In this document: positions 46,842-55,403 of the stretch, one piece after another
Layout of the letters: every line of letters begins with the position of its first letter
How positions within the stretch are numbered: the stretch's first letter is position 1
Source of the DNA: Echinicola shivajiensis
GTDB taxonomy: Bacteria > Bacteroidota > Bacteroidia > Cytophagales > Cyclobacteriaceae
Assembly (NCBI RefSeq): GCF_018642165.1
Contig: NZ_JAHHZM010000013.1
Span: forward strand, 1-64,000
Direction: 5' to 3'
Length of the DNA: 64,000 nucleotides
Notes under the pieces: model-generated
The model's input: the letters and a program-made list of their open reading frames with translations, nothing else
The model's database searches: none
What the model was told of the DNA's origin: nothing
Translations under genes and position numbers: made by a program

Positions 46842-46935
46842 GGCTATTCGAGATTTGCAATCCCGAATCTAAATGTTGAGGATTTCAAATCCTCTTTATT
46901 TATTGTTCAGGATTACAAATCCTGAACAGCAACAA
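46842..46935. repeat. Composite REP element, copy 2 (three hairpins)
   Basis: Hairpins at 46846-46868 (ATTCGAGATT/AATCCCGAAT, one A-C mismatch), 46878-46894 (GAGGATT/AATCCTC, identical to copy 1) and 46905-46927 (GTTCAGGATT/AATCCTGAAC with loop ACA). Order, spacing and direction match copy 1; the bases between hairpins differ slightly. Confidence 0.9.
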
Positions 46936-46952
46936 CAGCAACAAATGAAATA

Positions 46953-46985
46953 AAAAACTCCCCGACCTTTCAGCTGGGGAGTTCT
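46953..46985 (-). terminator. Terminator of purH
   Basis: AACTCCCC and GGGGAGTT pair around a 12-nt loop; read on the minus strand it ends in TTTTTTA, 25 bp after the purH stop. Confidence 0.85.
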
Positions 46986-47011
46986 ATTATATATCAGAAT
47001 TGATTTTCTAA

Positions 47012-48538
47012 TTAGTGTTTGAAGTGTCTTACTCCTGTCATTACCATGGCCATTCCAGCTTGGTCGCAGAAGTCGATACTGTCTTGGTCTTTGATAGATC
47101 CTCCTGGTTGAACTACTGCTGCTACACCTTCTTTTGAGGCGATTTCCACACAGTCAGGGAATGGGAAGAATGCATCGGAAGCCATTACCGAACCTTTCAA
47201 TTCAAAACCAAATGACTTGGCCTTTTCGATGGCTTGCTTCAAAGCATCTACCCTTGAAGTCTGGCCAACACCACTGGCGAACAATTGATCTTGGTTGCTC
47301 AATACGATGGTATTGGATTTGGTGTGCTTACAAACTTTGGCAGCAAATACCAATGCGTCTTTTTGTTCTTCAGTTGGGGCTAATTTGGTTGCCACTTTGA
47401 AGTCTTCTTTGGTTTCCATGAACAAATCCTTGTCTTGCTCAATGATACCGTTCAACAAGGTCTTGATTTGCTTAGTACCACCTACTTTGGTTTTCTGAAG
47501 TAGAAGGATCCTGTTTTTCTTACCTTTCAATACTTCCAAAGCATCTTCATCAAATGCAGGGGCGATCAATACTTCGAAGAATAAGCTGTGCATTTCTTCA
47601 GCAGCTGCTTTGTCCACAGTTTGGTTGGTGATCAATACACCGCCAAATGCAGAAAGGGTATCTGCTTCAAATGCCTTAAGGTAGGCTTCTTTTACGGAAG
47701 CTCCTTTGGCCACACCACAAGCATTATTATGCTTAAGGATAGCAAAAGCAGTTTCTCCGTCAAACTCAGCCATCAATGCAACTGCTGCATCAATGTCTAC
47801 CAAGTTATTATAAGAAAGTTCTTTTCCGTTCAATTGCTCGAAAAGGTCTTCAAGCTTGCCATAGAAATGGGCTTTTTGGTGAGGGTTTTCACCGTATCTC
47901 AATGCTTTGGCAGTAGTTTCACTGATTTTCAAAGCAGGGATTTCTTCAGTTTGGTTGAAATAATTGAAGATATGTGTGTCATAGTTAGAGGACACTTGGA
48001 AGGCCTGAGCGGCAAAGTATCTTCTGTCTTCAATAGTAGTGCCACCTTCATTCTTTTTCAATCTTTCCTCCAATTCACCGTACTGGTCACGGGAAGCGAT
48101 GATGGTTACATCCTTGAAGTTCTTGGCTGCTGCTCTGATCAAGGAAATACCTCCAATATCGATTTTCTCGATGATGTCCTGCTCAGGAGCTCCAGAAGCT
48201 ACAGTTTCCTCAAAAGGATAAAGGTCCACAATCACCAAGTCAATTTCTGGAATTTTGAATTCCTGGGCTTGGGAAAGGTCTCCCTGATCTTCTCTTCTGT
48301 GAAGGATTCCACCAAATACTTTTGGGTGTAAGGTCTTTACCCTACCTCCAAAGATGGAAGGATATCCAGTAAGATCTTCTACAGCAGTTACTTCTGCACC
48401 TTGCTCCTCAATGAACTTTTGTGTACCGCCAGTAGAGTATATTTTTACTCCCTGCTCTTTTAGAAGGGCGATGATAGGTTCAAGATTGTCTTTATAAAAG
48501 ACAGAAATAAGGGCAGATTGAATTTTCTTAACAGCCAT
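47012..48538 (-). CDS. purH: Bifunctional AICAR formyltransferase / IMP cyclohydrolase
   Basis: 508 aa from ATG 48538 (MAVKKIQSALISVFYK), the usual length; a longer start at 48589 would lie over the promoter. N-terminal IMP cyclohydrolase with STGGTQKFIEEQG and GRVKTLHPKVFGGIL, C-terminal AICAR transformylase with the Lys-His motif ILKHNNACGVA and the ending AVVQPGGSIKDQDSI. It carries out the last two steps of IMP synthesis. Not in one operon with purN, which lies upstream on the same strand with its own promoter and ends about 70 bp before purH starts. Confidence 0.96.
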   Translation of the reverse strand: MAVKKIQSALISVFYKDNLEPIIALLKEQGVKIYSTGGTQKFIEEQGAEVTAVEDLTGYPSIFGGRVKTLHPKVFGGILHRREDQGDLSQAQEFKIPEIDLVIVDLYPFEETVASGAPEQDIIEKIDIGGISLIRAAAKNFKDVTIIASRDQYGELEERLKKNEGGTTIEDRRYFAAQAFQVSSNYDTHIFNYFNQTEEIPALKISETTAKALRYGENPHQKAHFYGKLEDLFEQLNGKELSYNNLVDIDAAVALMAEFDGETAFAILKHNNACGVAKGASVKEAYLKAFEADTLSAFGGVLITNQTVDKAAAEEMHSLFFEVLIAPAFDEDALEVLKGKKNRILLLQKTKVGGTKQIKTLLNGIIEQDKDLFMETKEDFKVATKLAPTEEQKDALVFAAKVCKHTKSNTIVLSNQDQLFASGVGQTSRVDALKQAIEKAKSFGFELKGSVMASDAFFPFPDCVEIASKEGVAAVVQPGGSIKDQDSIDFCDQAGMAMVMTGVRHFKH

Positions 48539-48585
48539 TTTTGAAAGGATTGTATGAAATAGGTTTGCGTAATTATTTTTAAACT

Positions 48586-48593
48586 GCAAAGGT
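48586..48593 (-). promoter_or_regulatory. -7 element of the purH promoter
   Basis: TACCTTTG on the minus strand, about 48 nt before the purH ATG. It argues against the longer purH start at 48589. Confidence 0.6.
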
Positions 48594-48608
48594 AGGAAAA
48601 TCAGCCGA

Positions 48609-49166
48609 TTAAAGCAGACTTTCGATTACTTTTGGGAAATATTTGTATTCTAATGCGTGTACTTTGTTGGCAATGTCCTCTGGGCTATCTGATTCTTCCA
48701 CAGCAACTGCTTTCTGGAAGATGACCCGGCCATCGTCATATTTTTCATTGACAAAGTGGATGGTAATCCCAGTTTCTTTGTCGCCATTTTCCTTTACTGC
48801 CTCATGGACGCGCATGCCATACATGCCTTTACCTCCATGTTTGGGGAGCAAGGCAGGATGAATATTGATCATGCTATCAGGGAAATTATGGATAAGTCCA
48901 TCGGGGATTTTTAACAGGAATCCTGCTAGAACCACAAAATCCACTTCCATTTCCTCAAAGGTCTTTTCCAAGATTCCTGCTTCCATTTCGGATTTGGTAA
49001 ATGAAAAACATGGAATATTATGGTTTTTTGCCCTTTCCAATACATAAGCATCTTTCTTATTAGAGGCGATGCAAATTACTTGGGCCAAGTCGGAGCCATT
49101 GAAGTGTTTGATGATCTCCTCGGCATTGCTGCCATTTCCGGAGGCTAGGATGGCGATTTTTTTCAA
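48609..49166 (-). CDS. purN: Phosphoribosylglycinamide formyltransferase
   Basis: 185 aa. Formyl-THF transferase fold: ILASGNGSNAEEI at the start, INIHPALLPKHGGKGMYG with catalytic Asn/His, and GITIHFVNEKYDDGRVIFQ with the catalytic Asp. It formylates GAR with 10-formyl-THF, step three of purine synthesis. It stands upstream of purH on the same strand with a separate promoter element; together they make a small purine locus. Confidence 0.95.
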   Translation of the reverse strand: MKKIAILASGNGSNAEEIIKHFNGSDLAQVICIASNKKDAYVLERAKNHNIPCFSFTKSEMEAGILEKTFEEMEVDFVVLAGFLLKIPDGLIHNFPDSMINIHPALLPKHGGKGMYGMRVHEAVKENGDKETGITIHFVNEKYDDGRVIFQKAVAVEESDSPEDIANKVHALEYKYFPKVIESLL

Positions 49167-49205
49167 GTGATTACCTGTTTAGATGATCCTAAATGATTGA
49201 GGACA

Positions 49206-49213
49206 CAAAAATA
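49206..49213 (-). promoter_or_regulatory. -7 element of the purN promoter
   Basis: TATTTTTG on the minus strand, 40 nt before the purN ATG. Confidence 0.5.
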
Positions 49214-49255
49214 AGGATAAATTTTTAGCCATTAAGCATTTTCACCCCTAAGAAA

Positions 49256-49395
49256 GGGAAATCGTTATTAACCCTTGATATTGTTTAATTAGAGTAGTTA
49301 GGTGTCAGACCGAGCGGAGTCGAGATCCGTTTTCTTGCCTTCGACTCCGCTCAGGCTGACATCACTTTTCTGATAGTTTGTAAAAACGATTTCCC
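49256..49395. repeat. Dispersed TCGACTCCG hairpin, locus B, nested in an outer inverted repeat
   Basis: Inner arms TGTCAGACCGAGCGGAGTC (from 49303) and its near-complement ending GGCTGACA at 49361 pair at 19 of 21 positions around a 17-nt loop. Outer perfect 11-bp arms GGGAAATCGTT (49256-49266) and AACGATTTCCC (49385-49395) enclose it. The inner motif matches locus A near 23.2 kb. Confidence 0.75.
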
Positions 49396-49430
49396 TGAAC
49401 CCTAAGTATAAGTATACGAAAAAGTTTTAC

Positions 49431-50303
49431 CTACAGAAAAGCCATGCTGATAACCCCGGTTAGCATGAGTAGTTTGGATAGTTTACTTAGTTGGCTGAAA
49501 TGGCTTTTTCGGTCTGCATAATAGATTTTATACATGAAGAGGAAAAACAAAATTCCCAAGGCACCGAAATAAATATACAACAAGGGATTGTTGACTTTAT
49601 AGGCGACGATTAAGATGGCCAAAACAAATATGGCAGCAATAATAAAAATGATGTTTTTGGTGGCCCTAAAACCCAGTACTATGGGCAATGTTTTACAGCC
49701 ATGCTTTCTGTCACCTTCTCGATCCTCAATATCTTTGATGATTTCCCTGATTAGGTTGATGAAAAAAGCAAAGATGGCGTAAGTTAAAACGAGCATTTCA
49801 GAGCGCTGATAGTAAAAACCTATGATCCAAATGGCCAAGCCAGTTAAAAAGGCTACGGCAAGGTTTCCAACAAATGGCAGCCTTTTAAGTGAATTGGAAT
49901 AAAGCCATAGGATAAAGGCAGCTATAAAGTGTATTAGGCCAATTTTTAAGCTCACTATACAGGCTATACCTATTCCTGCAAAATTCAAGACTGTATGAAG
50001 AAACATGACCATCCTTCTTCGCATACCCTTGCCTACAATGACTTCATCTGGTTTGTTGATATAGTCAATTTTGACATCATAGTAATCATTGATAATGTAT
50101 CCAGCTGCAGCAATGATCACAGTAGACAGGATCAGTAAATAAAGATTATAATCTGAGATAATCGGTTGTCCATTAGTTTGTTTTTCGACCAAGAAGTACG
50201 CCGTCATGATTTGGGCAAAAGCCATCATCATCAAATTATCGGATCTGATAATTTTGAAAAATGCGGAAAATGAGAATGCTTTTGGTGATGATGACGTATT
50301 CAT
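49431..50303 (-). CDS. UbiA-family prenyltransferase (GGGP-synthase-like annotation class)
   Basis: 290 aa, about nine transmembrane helices. Both Asp-rich metal sites are present: INDYYDVKIDYINKPD near residue 75 and DIEDREGDRKHG near 190. Known for the family: transfer of a polyprenyl group to an aromatic or glycerol-phosphate acceptor. Bacteroidota members of this type are often annotated geranylgeranylglycerol-phosphate geranylgeranyltransferase, but the substrate here is not proven. The promoter element lies directly before its ATG. The DUF2520 gene follows the same strand upstream, as often seen. Confidence 0.85.
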   Translation of the reverse strand: MNTSSSPKAFSFSAFFKIIRSDNLMMMAFAQIMTAYFLVEKQTNGQPIISDYNLYLLILSTVIIAAAGYIINDYYDVKIDYINKPDEVIVGKGMRRRMVMFLHTVLNFAGIGIACIVSLKIGLIHFIAAFILWLYSNSLKRLPFVGNLAVAFLTGLAIWIIGFYYQRSEMLVLTYAIFAFFINLIREIIKDIEDREGDRKHGCKTLPIVLGFRATKNIIFIIAAIFVLAILIVAYKVNNPLLYIYFGALGILFFLFMYKIYYADRKSHFSQLSKLSKLLMLTGVISMAFL

Positions 50304-50307
50304 GGTT

Positions 50308-50315
50308 CAAAAATA
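50308..50315 (-). promoter_or_regulatory. -7 element immediately before the UbiA-family ATG
   Basis: TATTTTTG on the minus strand ends 4 nt before the ATG (50303). Transcription should begin at about the start codon, predicting a leaderless mRNA. Confidence 0.5.
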
Positions 50316-50381
50316 GGCGAATCTATGGTTAGTGCTTAGTTATACCTCGAAAATATTGGGTTTGCTTGTTTTGATTTGCCT

Positions 50382-51161
50382 TTAATTAGCGTCAATAATA
50401 TCTTGGGAGATTAGCTTATAAATTTCTGCTAATTGCTCATTATAATTTAAAAATTGATGGTGAAGGTCAAGGGTGTTCAGGTCTCCTCTTACCGCAGGGC
50501 CAGTTTGTGAAGATTTAGCGCCTATTTGTAGGGTTTTACTGATTTGTTCAATAATCAATGGTTGGAGCATTTCAAAATCAAGCCCCTGTCGGTTCATGAT
50601 ATCTTCAGAAATCCTGATCATATGGTTGGTGAAGTTGCTGGCAAAAACAGCCGCGACATGCAAGGCCCTTCGGTCTTTGGATTTGACTTGGTAAAAGCTT
50701 GATTTTAGGCTTTTGGCCAACCTTTTTAATATTTGCATGGTCTGCTGATCATCTGATTCCAACAGAAATGGAACATCTTCAAAATCCAAGGGGCGCGATT
50801 TGCTGAAACTTTGTAATGGATAGAATATACCAGTGTAGGTGGCTGAACTATAGCCCAAGATATTCAGATCCATACTGCCGGAAGTGTGAAGAAGTACACT
50901 GTTTTCGGGTAATATAATGGAGTCAGCCATTTGCTCAATGGCATAGTCACTGATGGCCATAATGTAAATCTCTGCCTCGCTATTGGAAAAGTCCAGGTCA
51001 GTTTTTACCTCAGCAGTATATAGGTTTTGGGTGATTTTTTCTGCGCGGTGAAAATCTCTACTATACACCTCAGTAATGGAATGTCCAGCATTTTCCAAAG
51101 CTGGCGCCAAATGCCAGGCGACATTTCCTGTTCCTAAAATCGCAATAGAATATTTCTCCAT
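50382..51161 (-). CDS. Rossmann-fold DUF2520 protein
   Basis: 259 aa. N-terminal NAD(P)-type Rossmann segment (IAILGTGNVAWHLAPAL, then ISDYAIEQMA), middle GIFYPLQSFSK, and the helical C-terminal DUF2520 domain (RALHVAAVFASNFTNHM). Looks like ketopantoate-reductase/pyrroline-reductase relatives but of unknown substrate. In many Bacteroidota it sits with the UbiA-type gene, as here (78 bp apart), so the two may share an operon despite the downstream promoter. Confidence 0.88.
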   Translation of the reverse strand: MEKYSIAILGTGNVAWHLAPALENAGHSITEVYSRDFHRAEKITQNLYTAEVKTDLDFSNSEAEIYIMAISDYAIEQMADSIILPENSVLLHTSGSMDLNILGYSSATYTGIFYPLQSFSKSRPLDFEDVPFLLESDDQQTMQILKRLAKSLKSSFYQVKSKDRRALHVAAVFASNFTNHMIRISEDIMNRQGLDFEMLQPLIIEQISKTLQIGAKSSQTGPAVRGDLNTLDLHHQFLNYNEQLAEIYKLISQDIIDAN

Positions 51162-51293
51162 GGGAGTTGATAGACGATTATTAAATGATTTGGAAACCTA
51201 AGATACGGCTTTCGTTGATTGTACAAAATGTTTAGGTGTCAATCAAGACAAATCCAGTTTGGATTAGTTTATATACCATCTTTCCTTGACATA

Positions 51294-51324
51294 AAAAAAG
51301 TCTGCATTCAAATACAGACTTTTT
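51294..51324 (-). terminator. Terminator of the ccm operon
   Basis: AAAAAGTCTG and CAGACTTTTT pair around a 10-nt loop; on the minus strand it runs into a T-tract, 19 bp after the ccmF stop. Confidence 0.9.
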
Positions 51325-51342
51325 ATTGATTTGTAGAAAAGC

Positions 51343-53871
51343 TTATTCAAGCCCTTTATCTCTCATTTTTACAAATTCATCATATCTTCTATAAATGGCT
51401 ACACCAAATCCTATCAACATAATAATGGTGCCGATCCAAAGTATATTGATATGTGGCTTAACCAATGCCTTCATCACCACATAATCTTTTTGATAGGTAT
51501 TGACCTTGAAGGAGAATTTATTGGTTTCAGGTGAAATATTATCCACTTGTACCTTTACTCCCAGATCATTATTAACCGAAGGAATTTTACCCACTGAATT
51601 CCCACGGATCAAAAATATGGGATCCAGTTGAATTTCAGTATCATGGTCGTGAATGGTAAGATTGGCTTTAACCGCCACATCACCTTCTTGAAGGTCCACA
51701 CCTTCCACCTCATTCAATACCTCACCACCTTCGAAAGTAGTTACATAGTCCGCCAAATGGAATTGCTCTCCAGGAGATGCTTCAAAAACTTTATCTTCAC
51801 TCCACTCTGGATCATCATAACTGTTGATGGCAGAAACGTGCGTGTAAAGGTCCTTCTGTAAGAAGTGTTTTGAGTCAGGAGATGAAATCAGACCCATAGT
51901 AGGGTTTGGCTGAGACATTGGGAACAAAGTGAACTGCAGTTGTTGATCTTGGTAATACTCAATCTCAAAATAGCTGTTTTCCTCTAGTACAATTTTTACT
52001 TTATCGCCTTTCTTATGATAGGTCTTACCATCAATAGTGATGTCTTCTAATGCAATGGCTTCATTGACATTGTCAGTAGACTCCAATTTGTTGACACTTA
52101 CATAACCAGGTACTCCTTCTAGCTTTTTGTTTCTACCTCTATACACCACTTCATAGTCCTTCATCTGAAGGGGCTGGTTGATCCAAAGCAGTACATTTTC
52201 CTTGTTCAGCTCATCTTCCCAGTCCTTTTTATAGGTCAAGCCGGACATGTTAATGGAGATCACATCTGAATAACCTGAAGAGAACATTACTCCCATCAGG
52301 ATTAATCCCAAGCCTATATGCGCCAAAGAACCACCAGCTAATTTAAAGGTGGACTTTTTGAGTAGTCCGGCCAGTATTGTAGCGTTGGCGACAATGGTGA
52401 AAGTACCTGCCATGACAATGACCATATAGGAAATATTGAATACTTTGGCTACTGTAATAATTACAGCTGCTATAAGTAGAGAAATGATATATGGTGTTGC
52501 AAGGGCATTTTTAAGCTCCTTTTTGTCCATCTTCTTCCACCAGAAAAACTGCCCCACAGCTGTGAGCAATGCCAATACCACTCCAAACCATAATTGGAAT
52601 TTGGTGTAGAAAGTTACTGGATCAGCAGGAGGTGCCATATTGGAGATGCCTCCAAATGCTTCTACAATTGCATTAAATACAGGGATGGAAGTAGGCAATA
52701 TAATTTGGAAAGCCATCAAGCCTAAAGTGGTGGCCCCAATGAATATCCAAAACTCTCTGGAATATACAGAAGCTTCTTTTTCAGAGGTAGGGATTTTGTT
52801 CCATGACCTTGCCGAGAAATATATGGCCACGAACATGAAAAAGAAGAGATAAATCAGTAATTGCCCTGATAGTCCCAAATCTGTAAAGGAGTGTACAGAA
52901 GTGTCTCCCAATACACCTGACCTTACCAAGAAGGTAGCGTATAATACCAGGATAAACTGTAGGGTGACGAGAACTATGGAGGTTTTTAATGCCGTGCTAC
53001 TTTTCTTAAAGGTGATCATGGTGTGGATAGAAGCCACGATGATCAACCAAGGAACAAAAGAGGCGTTTTCTACCGGGTCCCAATTCCAATAACCTCCAAA
53101 GTTTAGTGTTACATATGCCCAGTAGGCGCCCATGATTATTCCCATACCCAAAATCAGCGCAGAGAAGATGGTCCAAGGTAAAGCTGGTCTAATCCATTCT
53201 TTAAACCTTCCGGTCCATAGGCCAGCCATCAAATAGGCAAAGGGAACTAATGTGGAGGCATAACCCAAGAATAACGTTGGGGGGTGGATGACCATCCAGA
53301 TATTTTGCAACAATGGATTTAGTCCCGTTCCATCTTCAGGAACGAAATCAGGATTAATTTCAAATATAGGCGCATTGGCTACTTCTCTTAATAGGATAAA
53401 TGGAGAACTTCCTATCTTTAAATCTCCGATCACAACACCTAAAATCATGGATACAAGGAAAGCTTGCACCAAGGAGAAAACGACCATTACTGGACCCTCC
53501 CAAGATTTGTTGGTGTGGATAAGTACCAATCCCAGAATTACGTCCCAAAATATCCATAGGATAAATGAGCCTTCCTGTCCCTCCCAGAAACTGGAGATCA
53601 TATAGTGAACAGGCAATGATTTGGAGGCATGCGAATAGGCATAAAAGTATTCAAATCTGAATGTATAAATTATATAGAAAAGTATTGCTGCTATGGAGAC
53701 AGCAGAAAAGGCATGAATATAGAAGAAAACCCTGCTGAATTTTCTCCAGTTGGCTTTTTCTATTTCAGAAACTACCGTGTATTGATAATAGGAGTAGGCC
53801 GTGACAAGGGAGCTAACAAAAGCCAAAATCACCATGAAATGGCCGAGGTTACCTATAAAGGTATTGATCAT
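51343..53871 (-). CDS. ccmF: CcmF/CcsA-type heme lyase, cytochrome c maturation
   Basis: 842 aa, about 15 transmembrane helices. The WWD heme-handling motif is GGYWNWDPVENASFVPWL, flanked by His-bearing loops (MVIHPPTLFLGYAS), and FWEGQEGSFILW at the start, all typical of CcmF. A large periplasmic region follows (about residues 555-800) before a last helix. It attaches heme to apocytochrome c in the periplasm together with CcmE. Last gene of the minus-strand ccmB-C-D-E-F run. CcmH/CcmG are not seen here. Confidence 0.93.
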   Translation of the reverse strand: MINTFIGNLGHFMVILAFVSSLVTAYSYYQYTVVSEIEKANWRKFSRVFFYIHAFSAVSIAAILFYIIYTFRFEYFYAYSHASKSLPVHYMISSFWEGQEGSFILWIFWDVILGLVLIHTNKSWEGPVMVVFSLVQAFLVSMILGVVIGDLKIGSSPFILLREVANAPIFEINPDFVPEDGTGLNPLLQNIWMVIHPPTLFLGYASTLVPFAYLMAGLWTGRFKEWIRPALPWTIFSALILGMGIIMGAYWAYVTLNFGGYWNWDPVENASFVPWLIIVASIHTMITFKKSSTALKTSIVLVTLQFILVLYATFLVRSGVLGDTSVHSFTDLGLSGQLLIYLFFFMFVAIYFSARSWNKIPTSEKEASVYSREFWIFIGATTLGLMAFQIILPTSIPVFNAIVEAFGGISNMAPPADPVTFYTKFQLWFGVVLALLTAVGQFFWWKKMDKKELKNALATPYIISLLIAAVIITVAKVFNISYMVIVMAGTFTIVANATILAGLLKKSTFKLAGGSLAHIGLGLILMGVMFSSGYSDVISINMSGLTYKKDWEDELNKENVLLWINQPLQMKDYEVVYRGRNKKLEGVPGYVSVNKLESTDNVNEAIALEDITIDGKTYHKKGDKVKIVLEENSYFEIEYYQDQQLQFTLFPMSQPNPTMGLISSPDSKHFLQKDLYTHVSAINSYDDPEWSEDKVFEASPGEQFHLADYVTTFEGGEVLNEVEGVDLQEGDVAVKANLTIHDHDTEIQLDPIFLIRGNSVGKIPSVNNDLGVKVQVDNISPETNKFSFKVNTYQKDYVVMKALVKPHINILWIGTIIMLIGFGVAIYRRYDEFVKMRDKGLE

Positions 53872-53910
53872 AATTTTAGAGAAAATCTAAGGTGCAAAAT
53901 TTGATGAAGA

Positions 53911-54327
53911 TTACATGGAGGCTGCTTTAAGCTCCGTTTCCTGATATTTTGAAGGACACTTCATCAATATTTTATCTGCAACAAACATTTTTTCATTTTT
54001 ATAAGAGCCTATAACCACTACCTGCTCAGAACGAGTGAAGTCAGAAGGAACGGGTTCATTATAATAAACTTGTTGCACAGTGCCATCGTTGTCTATCATG
54101 GTAAAGGTAAAAGAGGTTTTGTCCTCACTTACTTCCAAGCCTGTGACAGTACCCATGCTGTCTTTGGTCAGTTGACCGACAACATGTATCGGCGCGTCAT
54201 CCCCACTGTTGGCCATTTCTTTGGCTGTGGAAAAACTCTCGTATGAACTGGCATCTCCAATTGAGGAAATGATTATCATAATGGCCACTGCAATGATACC
54301 CAGTCCTATTATATGTCCCTTTTTCAT
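53911..54327 (-). CDS. ccmE: Heme chaperone CcmE, CxxxY variant
   Basis: 138 aa. One N-terminal membrane helix (IIGLGIIAVAIMIIISSIG) and an OB-like periplasmic barrel. In E. coli heme binds covalently to His in HDENY; here the equivalent is Cys124-Pro-Ser-Lys-Tyr128. A CxxxY CcmE is known from archaea and some bacteria (system I variant). Downstream of ccmD by about 50 bp and upstream of ccmF by about 40 bp. The cysteine is clear in the DNA. Confidence 0.92.
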   Translation of the reverse strand: MKKGHIIGLGIIAVAIMIIISSIGDASSYESFSTAKEMANSGDDAPIHVVGQLTKDSMGTVTGLEVSEDKTSFTFTMIDNDGTVQQVYYNEPVPSDFTRSEQVVVIGSYKNEKMFVADKILMKCPSKYQETELKAASM

Positions 54328-54375
54328 GTTTAATCTTGTTGACTAAAATCCTTACGCAAATCCTTTGCTTGGGGT

Positions 54376-54618
54376 TTAGCTGTTGAATTCCTTTTCTAGC
54401 CGTGAGAGTTTTTTGTCGGTTCCTACTAGGTAAACCAAAATACCTCCCATAACAATTCCAATTATGCCAACCAAAACGTAGATTTTTCCGTTTTCGCGCA
54501 TTTGGTCAGCCATGTCTACACTGTAATTCTCGTAATCTTCAGTTTTGATTTCTGTTTTTTCCTGGGCCACCACCTGAAGGCTGATGAAAAGCAGGAAAAC
54601 CACTAACCACTTTCGCAT
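54376..54618 (-). CDS. ccmD: Small CcmD-like membrane protein
   Basis: 80 aa. N-terminal signal-like helix (KWLVVFLLFISLQVVAQ), a polar middle and one transmembrane helix (IYVLVGIIGIVMGGILVYLVG) with a basic-charged tail (TDKKLSRLEKEF). This is the size, layout and position of CcmD, which helps release holo-CcmE from CcmC. It starts one base after the ccmC stop. Assignment rests largely on context; sequence conservation of CcmD is weak. Confidence 0.75.
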   Translation of the reverse strand: MRKWLVVFLLFISLQVVAQEKTEIKTEDYENYSVDMADQMRENGKIYVLVGIIGIVMGGILVYLVGTDKKLSRLEKEFNS

Positions 54619-55296
54619 TTAATGTTGATTAATAATTTTATCTTCTAATTTTCTTTCTAATCTCTTTGCTCTTATTCTAAGGTTGGAAAGCCAAACACCC
54701 AATAATGTCCAGGCAATTACTGCAGGGTAAAATACCATGCGGAGCTTGCTGTCCATATCGTAGGCATTGAAGCCTGGGTTGCCACCATTTCCTGGGTGTA
54801 GACTGTCAGTAAGACGTGGCAAAATAAAAATCAACGGGATAAAGGCCGCAAAAGCAAAAATATTATATACAGCGCCAATTCTGGCTCTTTGATGAACGTC
54901 AGTTAGCGAATTCCTTAAGATGAGGTAAGCGAAATACATCAACAAGCCTATGGCCGCTGCATTTTGCTTAGGGTCTCCACTCCAATAATCGCCCCAGGTA
55001 AACTTGGCCCAAAGCATACCGGTAATGATGCCGAGTACGCCAAATAATATGGCTGCATTGGTGAATTCCAAGGCCACATCATCGTCCTGCAGATTGCCGG
55101 ACCTGAGGTATTTTACACTATATGCCACTGCCACCATCAGCATGAGAATCATCCCAAACCACATGGTCACATGAAAATAAAGTGCGCGGATTGTTTCGTT
55201 GAGAATGGGTAATCTAGGTACTTCAAATAGAAGACCGGCGACAATCGTGTATGCTAATAGTATGATCGCCAATACTTTCCACCAGTGTGCTCGCAT
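54619..55296 (-). CDS. ccmC: Heme exporter-type protein CcmC
   Basis: 225 aa from ATG 55296 (MRAHWWKVLAIILLAYTI); a longer TTG start lies over the promoter element. Six transmembrane helices, HVTMWFGMILMLMVAVA, and the tryptophan-rich heme loop in altered form, GDYWSGDPKQNAAAIG. CcmC loads heme on CcmE in the periplasm. It is followed at once by ccmD. Confidence 0.9.
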   Translation of the reverse strand: MRAHWWKVLAIILLAYTIVAGLLFEVPRLPILNETIRALYFHVTMWFGMILMLMVAVAYSVKYLRSGNLQDDDVALEFTNAAILFGVLGIITGMLWAKFTWGDYWSGDPKQNAAAIGLLMYFAYLILRNSLTDVHQRARIGAVYNIFAFAAFIPLIFILPRLTDSLHPGNGGNPGFNAYDMDSKLRMVFYPAVIAWTLLGVWLSNLRIRAKRLERKLEDKIINQH

Positions 55297-55320
55297 TTTG
55301 ATAAATTTGCTATACAAATG

Positions 55321-55328
55321 CAAAAGTA
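55321..55328 (-). promoter_or_regulatory. -7 element of a promoter within the ccm cluster
   Basis: TACTTTTG on the minus strand, 24 nt before ATG 55296. It gives ccmC-D-E-F a start of their own and fixes the ccmC start. Confidence 0.55.
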
Positions 55329-55403
55329 AGGTATAAGTTCCTCATTTTCGACCTTTTCCTTAAAAAGTTACATGGGCGGACGCTCCCTAGTCTGTAAACT
55401 CTC

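Larger units (their letters stand above)
46104..46935. mobile_element. REP-RAYT unit inserted between mreB and purH
   Basis: A minus-strand RAYT gene (46212-46739) flanked by two composite REPs in the same orientation (46104 and 46842). This is the layout of a REPtron-like domesticated IS200/IS605 relative. It sits outside the purH terminator and ahead of the mreB leader, so neither operon is broken. Confidence 0.8.

Noticed and set aside
46104-46935. CRISPR array
   Set aside because: The repeats are three different hairpins occurring twice, not one repeat with regular unique spacers, and there are no cas genes; a RAYT lies between.
47588-48331. Long plus-strand frame inside purH
   Set aside because: Antisense shadow of purH with Ser/Phe/Cys-rich composition and no promoter or start signal of its own.
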